Source: Phycisphaerales bacterium
GTDB taxonomy: Bacteria > Planctomycetota > Phycisphaerae > Phycisphaerales > SM1A02
Length of the DNA: 64,000 nt
Assembly (NCBI GenBank): GCA_009691705.1
Contig: SIAR01000006.1
Coordinates: 1 to 64,000 of the forward strand
Reading direction: 5' to 3'
The notes under the pieces are model-generated. The model did no database searches. It had not been told where the DNA came from and saw nothing but the letters and a program-made list of their open reading frames with translations. The position numbers were made by a program, and so were the translations under genes. Below, one piece after another: positions 45,983 to 52,799 of this stretch (within the stretch, counting starts at the first letter, position 1; every line of letters begins with the position of its first letter).

Positions 45983-46198
45983 ATGGCCAAAGAAGAAAAG
46001 ATCACGCTTGAAGCTGAAGTAACAGAAGCTTTGCCCGATGCGATGTTTCGGGTGAAACTTCAAAACGGCCAGGAGATTCTGGCCTATGTCAGCGGCAAGA
46101 TGCGAAAGTTCTTCATCCGTATTCTCCCTGGCGACCAAGTCACGATCGAAATGAGTCCATACGACATGACCAAAGGTCGCATCACATTTCGACGATAA
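45983..46198 (+). CDS. infA: Translation initiation factor IF-1
   Basis: This 71-residue protein has the family's usual length and starts at ATG 45983 with a strong AAAGGAG 3-4 nt before it. The OB-fold sequence has [35 protein letters not shown] and [14 protein letters not shown]-1 occupies the 30S A site during initiation. A longer frame running back into map is a shadow. The usual order map-infA-rpmJ is kept. Confidence 0.97.
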   Translation: MAKEEKITLEAEVTEALPDAMFRVKLQNGQEILAYVSGKMRKFFIRILPGDQVTIEMSPYDMTKGRITFRR

Positions 46199-46247
46199 GC
46201 ACTGCAGTTTTATTCCCAAAGTTTGTTTCAAGATCACGGAGTTACTT

Positions 46248-46364
46248 ATGAAAGTTCGAAGCAGTATCAAGCGCCGCACACTCGATTGTCAGATTGTTGT
46301 CCGCAAGGGCAAGCGCTTTGTCATTAACAAGAAAAACCCTCGGCTGAAGCAGCGACAGGGCTGA
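46248..46364 (+). CDS. rpmJ: 50S ribosomal protein L36 lacking zinc ligands
   Basis: This is a 38-codon gene beginning [15 protein letters not shown] and ending NPRLKQRQG, in the standard place between infA and rpsM. It aligns without gaps to ordinary L36. Of the four zinc ligands (Cys11, Cys14, Cys27, His33) only Cys14 is left; the others are Thr11, Asn27 and Leu33. The basic residues that contact 23S rRNA remain. CACGGAG lies ahead of the ATG. It is too small for most gene callers. Confidence 0.93.
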   Translation: MKVRSSIKRRTLDCQIVVRKGKRFVINKKNPRLKQRQG

Positions 46365-46383
46365 GCCACCATCGGAGCCAACT

Positions 46384-46761
46384 ATGCCACGTATTGCCGG
46401 TATCGACATTCCTGACAAAAAGAAGATCCTCTATTCACTTCAGTACATCCACGGTATTGGACCAAAGGGCGCTGCTGCGATCCTGGCTAAGACCGGGATC
46501 GATCCTGACCGTCGGACGCACACGCTTGGCGATCAAGAACTTGCGGCGATCTCGAAGGAGATCGACGACAGTTACATCGTTGAAGGTGCTTTGCGGCGCC
46601 AAGTGACGCAAGACATTCAGCGTCTCAAGGACATTCATGCATACCGCGGCGAACGTCATCGTCGCTCGCTGCCATGCCGTGGACAGCGCACCCGTACCAA
46701 TGCCCGCACGCGCAAGGGTAAGAAGAAGACCGTGGCCGGTAAGAAGGGCGTGAACGGTTAA
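46384..46761 (+). CDS. rpsM: 30S ribosomal protein S13
   Basis: This 125-residue protein begins [20 protein letters not shown]. It has [20 protein letters not shown] (helix-hairpin-helix) and the tail [21 protein letters not shown], which touches the P-site tRNA. Length is normal. CGGAGCC precedes the start. S13 forms the head-to-50S bridge with L5 and S19. Confidence 0.98.
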   Translation: MPRIAGIDIPDKKKILYSLQYIHGIGPKGAAAILAKTGIDPDRRTHTLGDQELAAISKEIDDSYIVEGALRRQVTQDIQRLKDIHAYRGERHRRSLPCRGQRTRTNARTRKGKKKTVAGKKGVNG

Positions 46762-46787
46762 TCCGCGACTCGCACGAGAACAACACT

Positions 46788-47162
46788 ATGTCGAAGAAAC
46801 CAAAGATTCGCAAGAACGTCATCAAGGGCATCGTGAACGTGAGCGCCACGTTTAACAACACGATCGTCACAATCACCGACACTAACGGCGAAACCATTTG
46901 TTGGGACTCCGCTGGAAGCGTTGGCTTCAAGGGTGCCCGCAAGAGCACGCCATTCGCCGCGAGTCGCGCGAGCGAACGTGCCGCTGGCAAAGCCCGCCGC
47001 GTCGGCATGCGTGAAGTCGAAGTTCGGGTTCGTGGGGCAGGTCCAGGTCGTGAGTCGGCAGTGACGGCACTGCAGGCGAATGGCCTGAAGGTCTTGTCAA
47101 TCGAAGATCAGACGCCACTGCCATTCAATGGATGTCGTTCGCCCAAGAAGCGCCGCGTCTAA
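46788..47162 (+). CDS. rpsK: 30S ribosomal protein S11
   Basis: This 124-residue protein has [38 protein letters not shown] and [19 protein letters not shown], as expected for S11 at the 30S platform. The C-terminus [11 protein letters not shown] is standard. S4 normally follows in the alpha operon but is absent here; 130 nt of non-coding, structured sequence lead to rpoA. Confidence 0.98.
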   Translation: MSKKPKIRKNVIKGIVNVSATFNNTIVTITDTNGETICWDSAGSVGFKGARKSTPFAASRASERAAGKARRVGMREVEVRVRGAGPGRESAVTALQANGLKVLSIEDQTPLPFNGCRSPKKRRV

Positions 47163-47292
47163 GATCGAAAATCATCGTTTTGCTTGGTCCCATAGCAGGG
47201 GCCGCAGACCGCCCAGCAGGGCTTTGCGGCATCCGATCGGGACTCGGCTCGTTCGGTTCGGCTGGACAACTGCTGGTTAGGAGATTTGAGTC
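47163..47292 (+). promoter_or_regulatory. Structured gap before rpoA where rpsD is missing
   Basis: Within this 130-nt gap, GCCGCA (47201-47206) pairs with TGCGGC (47225-47230), and GCCC (47211-47214) with GGGC (47219-47222) inside it. Together they make a 10-bp stem with an internal loop. No T-run follows. The ribosome site TTAGGAG precedes the rpoA start. It could hold a promoter, RNA-processing site or translational control element for rpoA-rplQ, or be what was left after rpsD loss. Confidence 0.4.
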
Positions 47293-48294
47293 ATGCATAT
47301 TCGCTGGAGAGGTCTTGAACTACCGGGTCGTGTTACCGCCGACAAGAGCAGTCTGAGTTCGACGTTTGGTCGTTTTTCGGCTGAACCATTCGAGCGCGGT
47401 TTCGGCACAACAATTGGCAACAGTCTGCGCCGCATTCTGCTTTCGAGCATTGAAGGCGCCGCAGTCACCAAACTGCAAATCGCCGGCGTGACACATGAAT
47501 TCACATCGATCCACGGCGTTGTGCAAGATGTCTCTGACATCGTGCTCAACATCAAGGGTCTCATCGTTGAGATGGATGGCGACGAACCCAAGACGGTGCG
47601 CATTCGCGTGGAAGGTCCATGCGATGTCACTGGAGCCTCGATCGAAAGCGATGCATCGGTGCGCATCCTCAATCAAGATCATGTGATCTGCCGCGTGAAC
47701 GAAAAGGTTCGCTTCGAAGCAGACCTCACCATCAAGCGTGGACGTGGATATCAACCAGCGAGCGAGCAGTACAACACTGAAGAAGATCAGGTCATCGGAG
47801 ACATTCCGGTCGATGCGATCTTCACTCCAGTACAGCGCGTTCGTTACCGCGTCGAAGACACGCGCGTGGGACAGCGCACCAATTACGACCGTTTGGTGCT
47901 CGATGTGTGGACCAACGGAACAGTCACGCCAGAGATGGCATTGGTCGAAGCGGGAAAGATTCTGCGCAAGCACGTCAATCCCTTCGTTCAATTCGACTCG
48001 GTTGGCCAAGACGTTGTTGAGCAGGGGCTCACGTCCGATGCGACCGAGGATGTCAATCTGGAGCGCAAGCTCTCTATGACGCTCGTCGACCTCAATCTTG
48101 GGGTTCGGGCAACGAACTGCTTGCAGTCGGCTGGCGTCGCGACGGTAGGCGCATTGATCACCAAGACAGAGGTAGAACTGATGGAACTTCGTTCTTTCGG
48201 TAAGACCTCACTGAATGAGATCAATGCACGTTTGCAAGAGATCGGTTTGTCACTCGGCATGCAAATGCCAGAAGGTTTTTCTTCCAGAGGTTGA
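47293..48294 (+). CDS. rpoA: RNA polymerase alpha subunit
   Basis: This 333-residue protein has the N-terminal assembly domain with FERGFGTTIGNSLRRILLSS near residue 34 and EDTRVGQRTNYDRLVLDVW. The C-terminal domain (about 245-325) has LDLNLGVRATNCLQSAGV-like and LRSFGKTSLNEINARLQEIG sequences, so UP-element and activator contacts should be possible. Length is normal. TTAGGAG lies 7-8 nt before the ATG. Confidence 0.98.
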   Translation: MHIRWRGLELPGRVTADKSSLSSTFGRFSAEPFERGFGTTIGNSLRRILLSSIEGAAVTKLQIAGVTHEFTSIHGVVQDVSDIVLNIKGLIVEMDGDEPKTVRIRVEGPCDVTGASIESDASVRILNQDHVICRVNEKVRFEADLTIKRGRGYQPASEQYNTEEDQVIGDIPVDAIFTPVQRVRYRVEDTRVGQRTNYDRLVLDVWTNGTVTPEMALVEAGKILRKHVNPFVQFDSVGQDVVEQGLTSDATEDVNLERKLSMTLVDLNLGVRATNCLQSAGVATVGALITKTEVELMELRSFGKTSLNEINARLQEIGLSLGMQMPEGFSSRG

Positions 48295-48350
48295 GCGCCT
48301 TGCTCGACCCGCGGACGGATTCGGTCATTGGACCAAAGGAGTATTGAATC

Positions 48351-48968
48351 ATGAGACATCGTGTAGCCGGTAAACAACTCTGCCTCGAAAGCGACCATCG
48401 CCGCGCGATGCTTCGCAATCTTGCTGCTGGACTCTTCGAACATGGTGAGATCGTCACCACACTCACGAAGGCGAAAGCGGTCAAGCCATATGTGGAACGT
48501 CTGATCACAATCGCACGCCATCGCACGCTCGCATCGCGCCGACTGTTGCACAGTCGTCTCACCGACCGCTCGATCTTCGCGTGGGTTGCAGATCCCAAGG
48601 TGAAAGAAGAACGCAAGCAGAGTTCCTACTGGACACTCCCTGCCGCGAGCGAGATTGAGTTCAATCGCTTCGGAGAGTTGCGCAAATCGCCCCGCTTGGT
48701 GCACCATCTGATGACGCGCGTCGCGCCGCTCTTTACCGACCGTCCGGGTGGTTACACCCGCATCGTGAAGTTGGATCGCCGACGCATTGGCGATGCGACC
48801 AACTTGGTCGTCTTGCAGTTGGTTGGTCGCGAGGGTGGTTCGCAAGTTTCGGGGGGAACCTCGGGACGGCGCTCAACCGCTGATCGTCGCACCGCATTCG
48901 CAGCCCAGATTCGTAAGGAATCAGGCAAGGGCGCAGCGACCACAGGTGGCGAAGCCGCAGCGAGCTGA
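48351..48968 (+). CDS. rplQ: 50S ribosomal protein L17 with internal insertion and tail
   Basis: This protein has 205 residues compared with 116-130 in most bacteria. The N-terminal core is RHRVAGKQLCLESDHRRAML and LVVNLFEHGEI-like sequence, and the C-terminal core is TDRPGGYTRIVKLDRRRIGD. An insertion of about 35 residues (VKEERKQSSYWTLPAASEIE region) separates them, and a 30-residue Gly/Ser/Arg tail ends the protein. AAAGGAG precedes the start. It closes the array just before a long hairpin terminator. Confidence 0.94.
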   Translation: MRHRVAGKQLCLESDHRRAMLRNLAAGLFEHGEIVTTLTKAKAVKPYVERLITIARHRTLASRRLLHSRLTDRSIFAWVADPKVKEERKQSSYWTLPAASEIEFNRFGELRKSPRLVHHLMTRVAPLFTDRPGGYTRIVKLDRRRIGDATNLVVLQLVGREGGSQVSGGTSGRRSTADRRTAFAAQIRKESGKGAATTGGEAAAS

Positions 48969-49007
48969 GTTTCTGCATCGCCGTCGGATAGATAATCGAG
49001 AACGCAC

Positions 49008-49063
49008 AACGACGCGTGGTTTCTTCGAGCCAGTTAGAACTGGCGAAGAAATCGCGCGTCGTT
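49008..49063. terminator. Long hairpin terminator between rplQ and pheS
   Basis: Nested complementary arms form one long stem: AACGACGCG (49008-49016) with CGCGTCGTT (49055-49063), TTCTTCG (49021-49027) with CGAAGAA (49044-49050), and CCAGT (49030-49034) with ACTGG (49039-49043). Small internal loops separate the arms. On the plus strand TTTT runs from 49062 to 49065. The right arm encodes the last residues and stop of the convergent pheS, so it can end both transcripts. Confidence 0.7.
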
Positions 49064-50035
49064 TTCAAAGAGCCAGCGAATGTCGCTGATGCCATAACGC
49101 CGCATCGCGATGCGTTCGACTCCGAGTCCAAACGCATATCCGCGCCACTGTTCAGGATCGATGCCGACGGCTGTGAGAACGTTGGGGTCGACCATCCCGC
49201 AGCCGCCGATCTCGACCCACTGCAACTGCCCGCGAATATGCATCTTCATGTCAACTTCGGCGGATGGTTCGGTGAATGGAAAGAAACTCGGGCGCATGCG
49301 CACTTCGGCCTCGGGCCCAAAGTACGAGCGGGCGAATTGCAGCAGCGCCGTCTTGAGATCGACCAGCGAGAGCGCCCGATCGATGCAGAGTCCTTCGATT
49401 TGGTGAAACATCGAAAAGTGGGTCGCGTCGTGTGTGTCGGGGCGGTAGACACGACCAACAGCGACCACTTTCAGCGGAAGTGGTTGCGATTCCATCGCGC
49501 GAATCTGCACTGTAGAAGTCTGGGTGCGAAGAAGTCGCTTCAGCCCAGCCTCATCGCCCATGTAAAAATTGTCGCTTGCATCGCGCGCGGGGTGACCCTC
49601 TGGAATGTTGAGCGCAGTAAAATTGTGCCACTCGTCTTCGATTTCTGGTCCATCGGCGACTGAAAAGCCCATCCGTCCAAAGACATCGACGATCTCGTCG
49701 ATCGTGCGCGAAAGGATGTGACGACGACCCTGCCCCAGAGACTGCCCTGGTTCTGTGACATCAATGGTTGACGCGGATGGCGCTGTGGCCGTCACGCTCT
49801 TGCGGGATTCGAATGAACTCTCGAGGTGCCCCTTGAGTTCGTTGAGGCGCTTTCCCAGCAGGGGCTTTTCGTCACGTGGGGCATCCTTCAGGCGCGCCAT
49901 GATCGATTTGAGTTGCCCGCTCGGTCCGAGATAGGAGACGCGCCACTCCTCGAGCGCCAGCGCTGAATTCGCCGCCACGAGCGCGGAATCAGCAGACACG
50001 ACCAACAAATCGATTTCATCTGCAATGGATGGCAT
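49034..50035 (-). CDS. pheS: Phenylalanyl-tRNA synthetase alpha subunit
   Basis: This 333-residue protein has the N-terminal coiled-coil (about 1-90) and the class II core with motif 2 (HDATHFSMFHQIEGLCID), RPSFFPFTEPSAEVDM, and motif 3 (GYAFGLGVERIAMRRYG). With PheT it would form the alpha2beta2 enzyme that charges tRNA-Phe. pheT does not follow: the gene runs straight into the convergent rplQ terminator. Its 5' leader holds a strong hairpin followed by a T-rich tract, which could be an attenuator. Confidence 0.97.
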   Translation of the reverse strand: MPSIADEIDLLVVSADSALVAANSALALEEWRVSYLGPSGQLKSIMARLKDAPRDEKPLLGKRLNELKGHLESSFESRKSVTATAPSASTIDVTEPGQSLGQGRRHILSRTIDEIVDVFGRMGFSVADGPEIEDEWHNFTALNIPEGHPARDASDNFYMGDEAGLKRLLRTQTSTVQIRAMESQPLPLKVVAVGRVYRPDTHDATHFSMFHQIEGLCIDRALSLVDLKTALLQFARSYFGPEAEVRMRPSFFPFTEPSAEVDMKMHIRGQLQWVEIGGCGMVDPNVLTAVGIDPEQWRGYAFGLGVERIAMRRYGISDIRWLFENDARFLRQF

Positions 50036-50354
50036 TGGGAAGGGGAGTGTAGAAGAGTTGGGGCGCGGAGTCGGTCAAACAAAATGAAACCGGGGTGTCC
50101 GCGCTCTGAATTTGAAAGCGAGCAGACACCCCGGTGCCCCGGTCTCGAAACGTTCCCCAACGGAAAGTCCCCGAAATGTCGTTCCCCAGAAACTGCCACC
50201 AGACCCAAGCGGACGAAACTGAAACTGCTCTCGCAATCCGTGCGCGATCCCTGGAAGGGCTCAACACAGGAGATAGACATTTAGTGGAGGTCTATTGATG
50301 AAAATCTTGTAACTTTCTCGTGGGGGGTAGCCAAACCGAGAATTCGCTCTTTTC
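50036..50354. other. Divergent pheS/ECF intergenic region with structured G-rich repeats
   Basis: No gene of normal size is seen in these 319 nt. They contain the long hairpin at 50089-50135 and, beside it, spaced copies of CGTTCCCC (50151-50158, 50180-50187) and GTCCCC (50167-50172). Near the ECF gene there is a tiny ribosome-site/ORF unit (GGAGG at 50285-50289, then ATG-AAA-ATC-TTG-TAA at 50298-50312). Promoters for both directions must be here, but none stands out. Confidence 0.6.
50089..50135 (-). promoter_or_regulatory. Strong hairpin followed by T-rich tract in the pheS leader
   Basis: ACCGGGGTGTC (50089-50099) and GACACCCCGGT (50125-50135) are perfect 11-bp complements, with a smaller stem inside the loop. 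Read on the minus strand the hairpin is followed by TTTCATTTTGTTTG and then pheS 50 nt later, so it resembles an attenuator. The same palindrome could instead be a dispersed REP/MITE-type element. No T-box sequence is present. Confidence 0.5.
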
Positions 50355-51062
50355 ATGCAAACATCGCCCGATCAACCGACGCCCACCAAGTCCTTTCCTG
50401 ATACGCAGACGCTTTGGATTTCGCAACGCCTCACCGAGGGGGAAGCTGGACGGATTCTGGTGAATGGCCACGTCATGACGAGTTACCTGCGGCCGCTGTC
50501 GGTTTATTGTCATGCGATCGGTCTTGCGACTAGTTTGCGATGCGAGCCAGACGAACTCGTACATGGTTTCTTTGCGAGTCGTTTGGTCGACACGAGTTAC
50601 CTCAGATCCTGGATCGAGAGCGGAATTCGCCTGCGACTGTGGCTTCGCAACGGTCTGAATCTCTACGCGCATGAGCGGTATCGGGGGAAGTCAAGAGAGC
50701 GCACGGAATCGACCGCGCCACCAGAGGCAATGTCGAAGACCGCCGAAGCAGAGCAGTTGTTCGAACGCGCTTGGGCTATTTCAGCGCTCGACCAAGCGAT
50801 GAGTGAGACCAAGGCAGATCTTGCACGACGGGGCAGATCGAGCGAATGGGAAATTTTCTGGGGACACCACATCGATGGAACTCCATACGCGACACTCGCA
50901 GGGCGGTTTCAGTTGACGAGTGCGCAAGCGGCACAGCGCGCCTTCTCGGTGGCTGAGTCTTTGCGCGGAGCGCTCGCGGGAATTCTGCGAAAGGACGGAG
51001 CAATCGGATCGCAACTCGACGCAGAGGTTCGCGCGATGATGGAGGCACTCAATGGACGATGA
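50355..51062 (+). CDS. ECF-like sigma factor (planctomycete type)
   Basis: This 235-residue protein has a region-2-like segment with the planctomycete ECF pattern: DELVHGFFASRLVDTSYLRS, corresponding to the usual DLTQGFF, followed by GIRLRLWLRNGLNLYAHERYR. The C-terminal region-4-like helix-turn-helix is PYATLAGRFQLTSAQAAQRAF. It is divergent from known ECFs, with few conserved residues around the -10 contact part, so binding to core polymerase is inferred. The stop overlaps the downstream 155-residue gene by 11 nt, and the two probably form one regulatory unit. No Ser/Thr kinase is adjacent; the nearest is at 2-4.6 kb. Confidence 0.72.
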   Translation: MQTSPDQPTPTKSFPDTQTLWISQRLTEGEAGRILVNGHVMTSYLRPLSVYCHAIGLATSLRCEPDELVHGFFASRLVDTSYLRSWIESGIRLRLWLRNGLNLYAHERYRGKSRERTESTAPPEAMSKTAEAEQLFERAWAISALDQAMSETKADLARRGRSSEWEIFWGHHIDGTPYATLAGRFQLTSAQAAQRAFSVAESLRGALAGILRKDGAIGSQLDAEVRAMMEALNGR

Positions 51063-51519
51063 GTCGCCGACTTCCAACCAACCGCAGAGCGTGACCACAC
51101 CAGTTGCGATGCAACTCTTCTCGGCCATCCTTGGACCACAAGCGCAGCCCGTCGATCTTGTTGCGGCCCGTTGCGCAGCCAAGGACGGTGCGGCGTGGAG
51201 CGCAGGGGTATTGGCGCGGCGCGGCGCGACCCTCAAAGGAGTTGCGCAGTGGACGGCGTGGAAGAGTTCTGCGAAGGCTGACTTTGACAGGGTGGAGTTG
51301 CGATCCCAGAACCCTGCTGCGCTTGAATCATTTCTTGAATACTCCGCGGCGATTGCCGGCGCGTTAACTCACGAGCACACCTTGATCTCGACGATGCCGC
51401 GCGAGGAGATACGCCGAATGCTGCGGGTCGTTGGCGCGGGACTCACCGGCGAATGGCGCGAAGTATTCGATCGCGCGATCACGAGCCTTGCGGAGATTTC
51501 ACAGGCGACCCCGCGCTAG
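51052..51519 (+). CDS. Small soluble protein coupled to the ECF sigma factor
   Basis: This 155-residue protein starts at ATG 51052, inside the 3' end of the ECF gene. It is mostly helical, has no signal peptide or membrane helix, and shows no family motif I recognise. The first 20 residues are polar and flexible, and the C-terminal half (MPREEIRRMLRVVGAGLTGE) is amphipathic. The overlap with a sigma gene suggests an anti-sigma or effector partner, but planctomycete ECFs often lack classical membrane anti-sigmas, so the role is open. Confidence 0.6.
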   Translation: MDDESPTSNQPQSVTTPVAMQLFSAILGPQAQPVDLVAARCAAKDGAAWSAGVLARRGATLKGVAQWTAWKSSAKADFDRVELRSQNPAALESFLEYSAAIAGALTHEHTLISTMPREEIRRMLRVVGAGLTGEWREVFDRAITSLAEISQATPR

Positions 51520-51566
51520 GTTGTTGATGCTTCGGTTGAAATGCTGGGATTGCAGTGGTTGCAGTG

Positions 51567-52799
51567 TCAGGTCGTGTAGTCGGCGTTTATCTCAACGTAG
51601 CGCTTGGTGAGTCCGCACGACCAGAAGACATCGGAGGCACTGCCCATTGCGAGGTGCAATTCAATGGCGACAGTGTCTGCGGTGAATGCGCCGCGCACCG
51701 CTGCAGGATCGCTGGTGGTTGGAGCGCCGTTGGCAAAGAGTTCAATGCCGCCTGTCGAAACGCGAATCATGTTTGGATCGAACGCAATCCCCGCCCGACC
51801 CGCAGCAGCGAGAATGCGTCCCCAGTTGGGATCGCCTCCAGTCACGGCAGTTCGCACCAGCAAACTCATCGCAACGGTGCGGGCGACTTGTAGGGCATCA
51901 CTGCCCGTCTTTGCGCCGTAGACGCGCACTTCTATGCCGCGCTCAAATCCCTCACCGTCGCGCACGACCATCAGCGCGAGATCTTGAGCGACTGCTTCGA
52001 ATGCGGCGGCGAGTTCGGGCGCCGGCGCAGCACCCGCCTTGCCCGACGCGAGAGCAAAGACGCTGTCGTTGGTACTCGTGTCGCCGTCCACTGAGATTCG
52101 GTGAAAGGACCGATCAACCGCAGCGCGCAGATGGTTATCGAGTTGTTGCGGTGTGCAAGCGGCATCGGTGGCAAGCACGGCGATCATCGTTGCCATGTTT
52201 GGATGAATCATGCCAGCGCCCTTGGCTACGCCAGTCACCCGACAGGTGTGCGATGTTTCGCCGTCGGTCCACTGGATCGTTCGCGTCGACCACTTGGGAC
52301 GGGTGTCAGTCGTCATGATCGCGCGGGCAAAGGTTTCACAGGATCCAGATTGAACGGATGCCACCAGCGCGGGCAGTGCGCGTTCAATGCGGTCGATGGG
52401 AAGTTGCACGCCGATCACACCAGTTGAGTTCGTGAGCACAGTGGTGGCATTGACGCCCAAGAGTGTGGCAAGGGCAGTCGTTGCCCGCTGGGCACGGGCG
52501 AAACCTTCAGCGCCTGTTGCGGCGTTGGCGCATCCTGAATTGATTACCAGTGCCGAGATCTTGCCTCGCGATGCAACGAGGTTTGCCTTGGATAGTTGAA
52601 GCGGCGCAGCGCAGATGAGATTCTTTGTGAAGACCGCCGCCGCAGTGAGTGGCGCATCGCCGTGAATCAGGGCGAGATCGCGCACTCCTTGTTTCTTGAT
52701 GCCTGCAGCAACACCGCCCGAAGAAAATCCAAGAGGCCACGGCGGAGCGTGTGAAAGTGTTGAAAGCGGGGCGCTCGGCGTGGCAGTGGTCGGAGTCAT
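51567..52799 (-). CDS. argJ: Bifunctional glutamate N-acetyltransferase / amino-acid acetyltransferase
   Basis: This 410-residue protein starts at ATG 52799, overlapping the argH(A) stop by 4 nt; the frame upstream is a shadow. It belongs to the Ntn-fold ArgJ family. Thr in KGAGMIHPNMATM is the autocleavage and nucleophile residue, and GDPNWGRILAAAGRAG is also conserved. It recycles the acetyl group from N-acetylornithine to glutamate, and some ArgJ proteins also make N-acetylglutamate from acetyl-CoA. Having both argJ and the ArgA-like domain of ArgH(A) covers the first step twice. It is the last gene of the arginine operon. Confidence 0.95.
   Translation of the reverse strand: MTPTTATPSAPLSTLSHAPPWPLGFSSGGVAAGIKKQGVRDLALIHGDAPLTAAAVFTKNLICAAPLQLSKANLVASRGKISALVINSGCANAATGAEGFARAQRATTALATLLGVNATTVLTNSTGVIGVQLPIDRIERALPALVASVQSGSCETFARAIMTTDTRPKWSTRTIQWTDGETSHTCRVTGVAKGAGMIHPNMATMIAVLATDAACTPQQLDNHLRAAVDRSFHRISVDGDTSTNDSVFALASGKAGAAPAPELAAAFEAVAQDLALMVVRDGEGFERGIEVRVYGAKTGSDALQVARTVAMSLLVRTAVTGGDPNWGRILAAAGRAGIAFDPNMIRVSTGGIELFANGAPTTSDPAAVRGAFTADTVAIELHLAMGSASDVFWSCGLTKRYVEINADYTT

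Noticed and set aside
50036-50354. T-box riboswitch upstream of pheS
   Set aside because: No T-box sequence (AGGGTGGNACCGCG-like) or specifier-loop layout could be found, only a hairpin with a T-rich tract.
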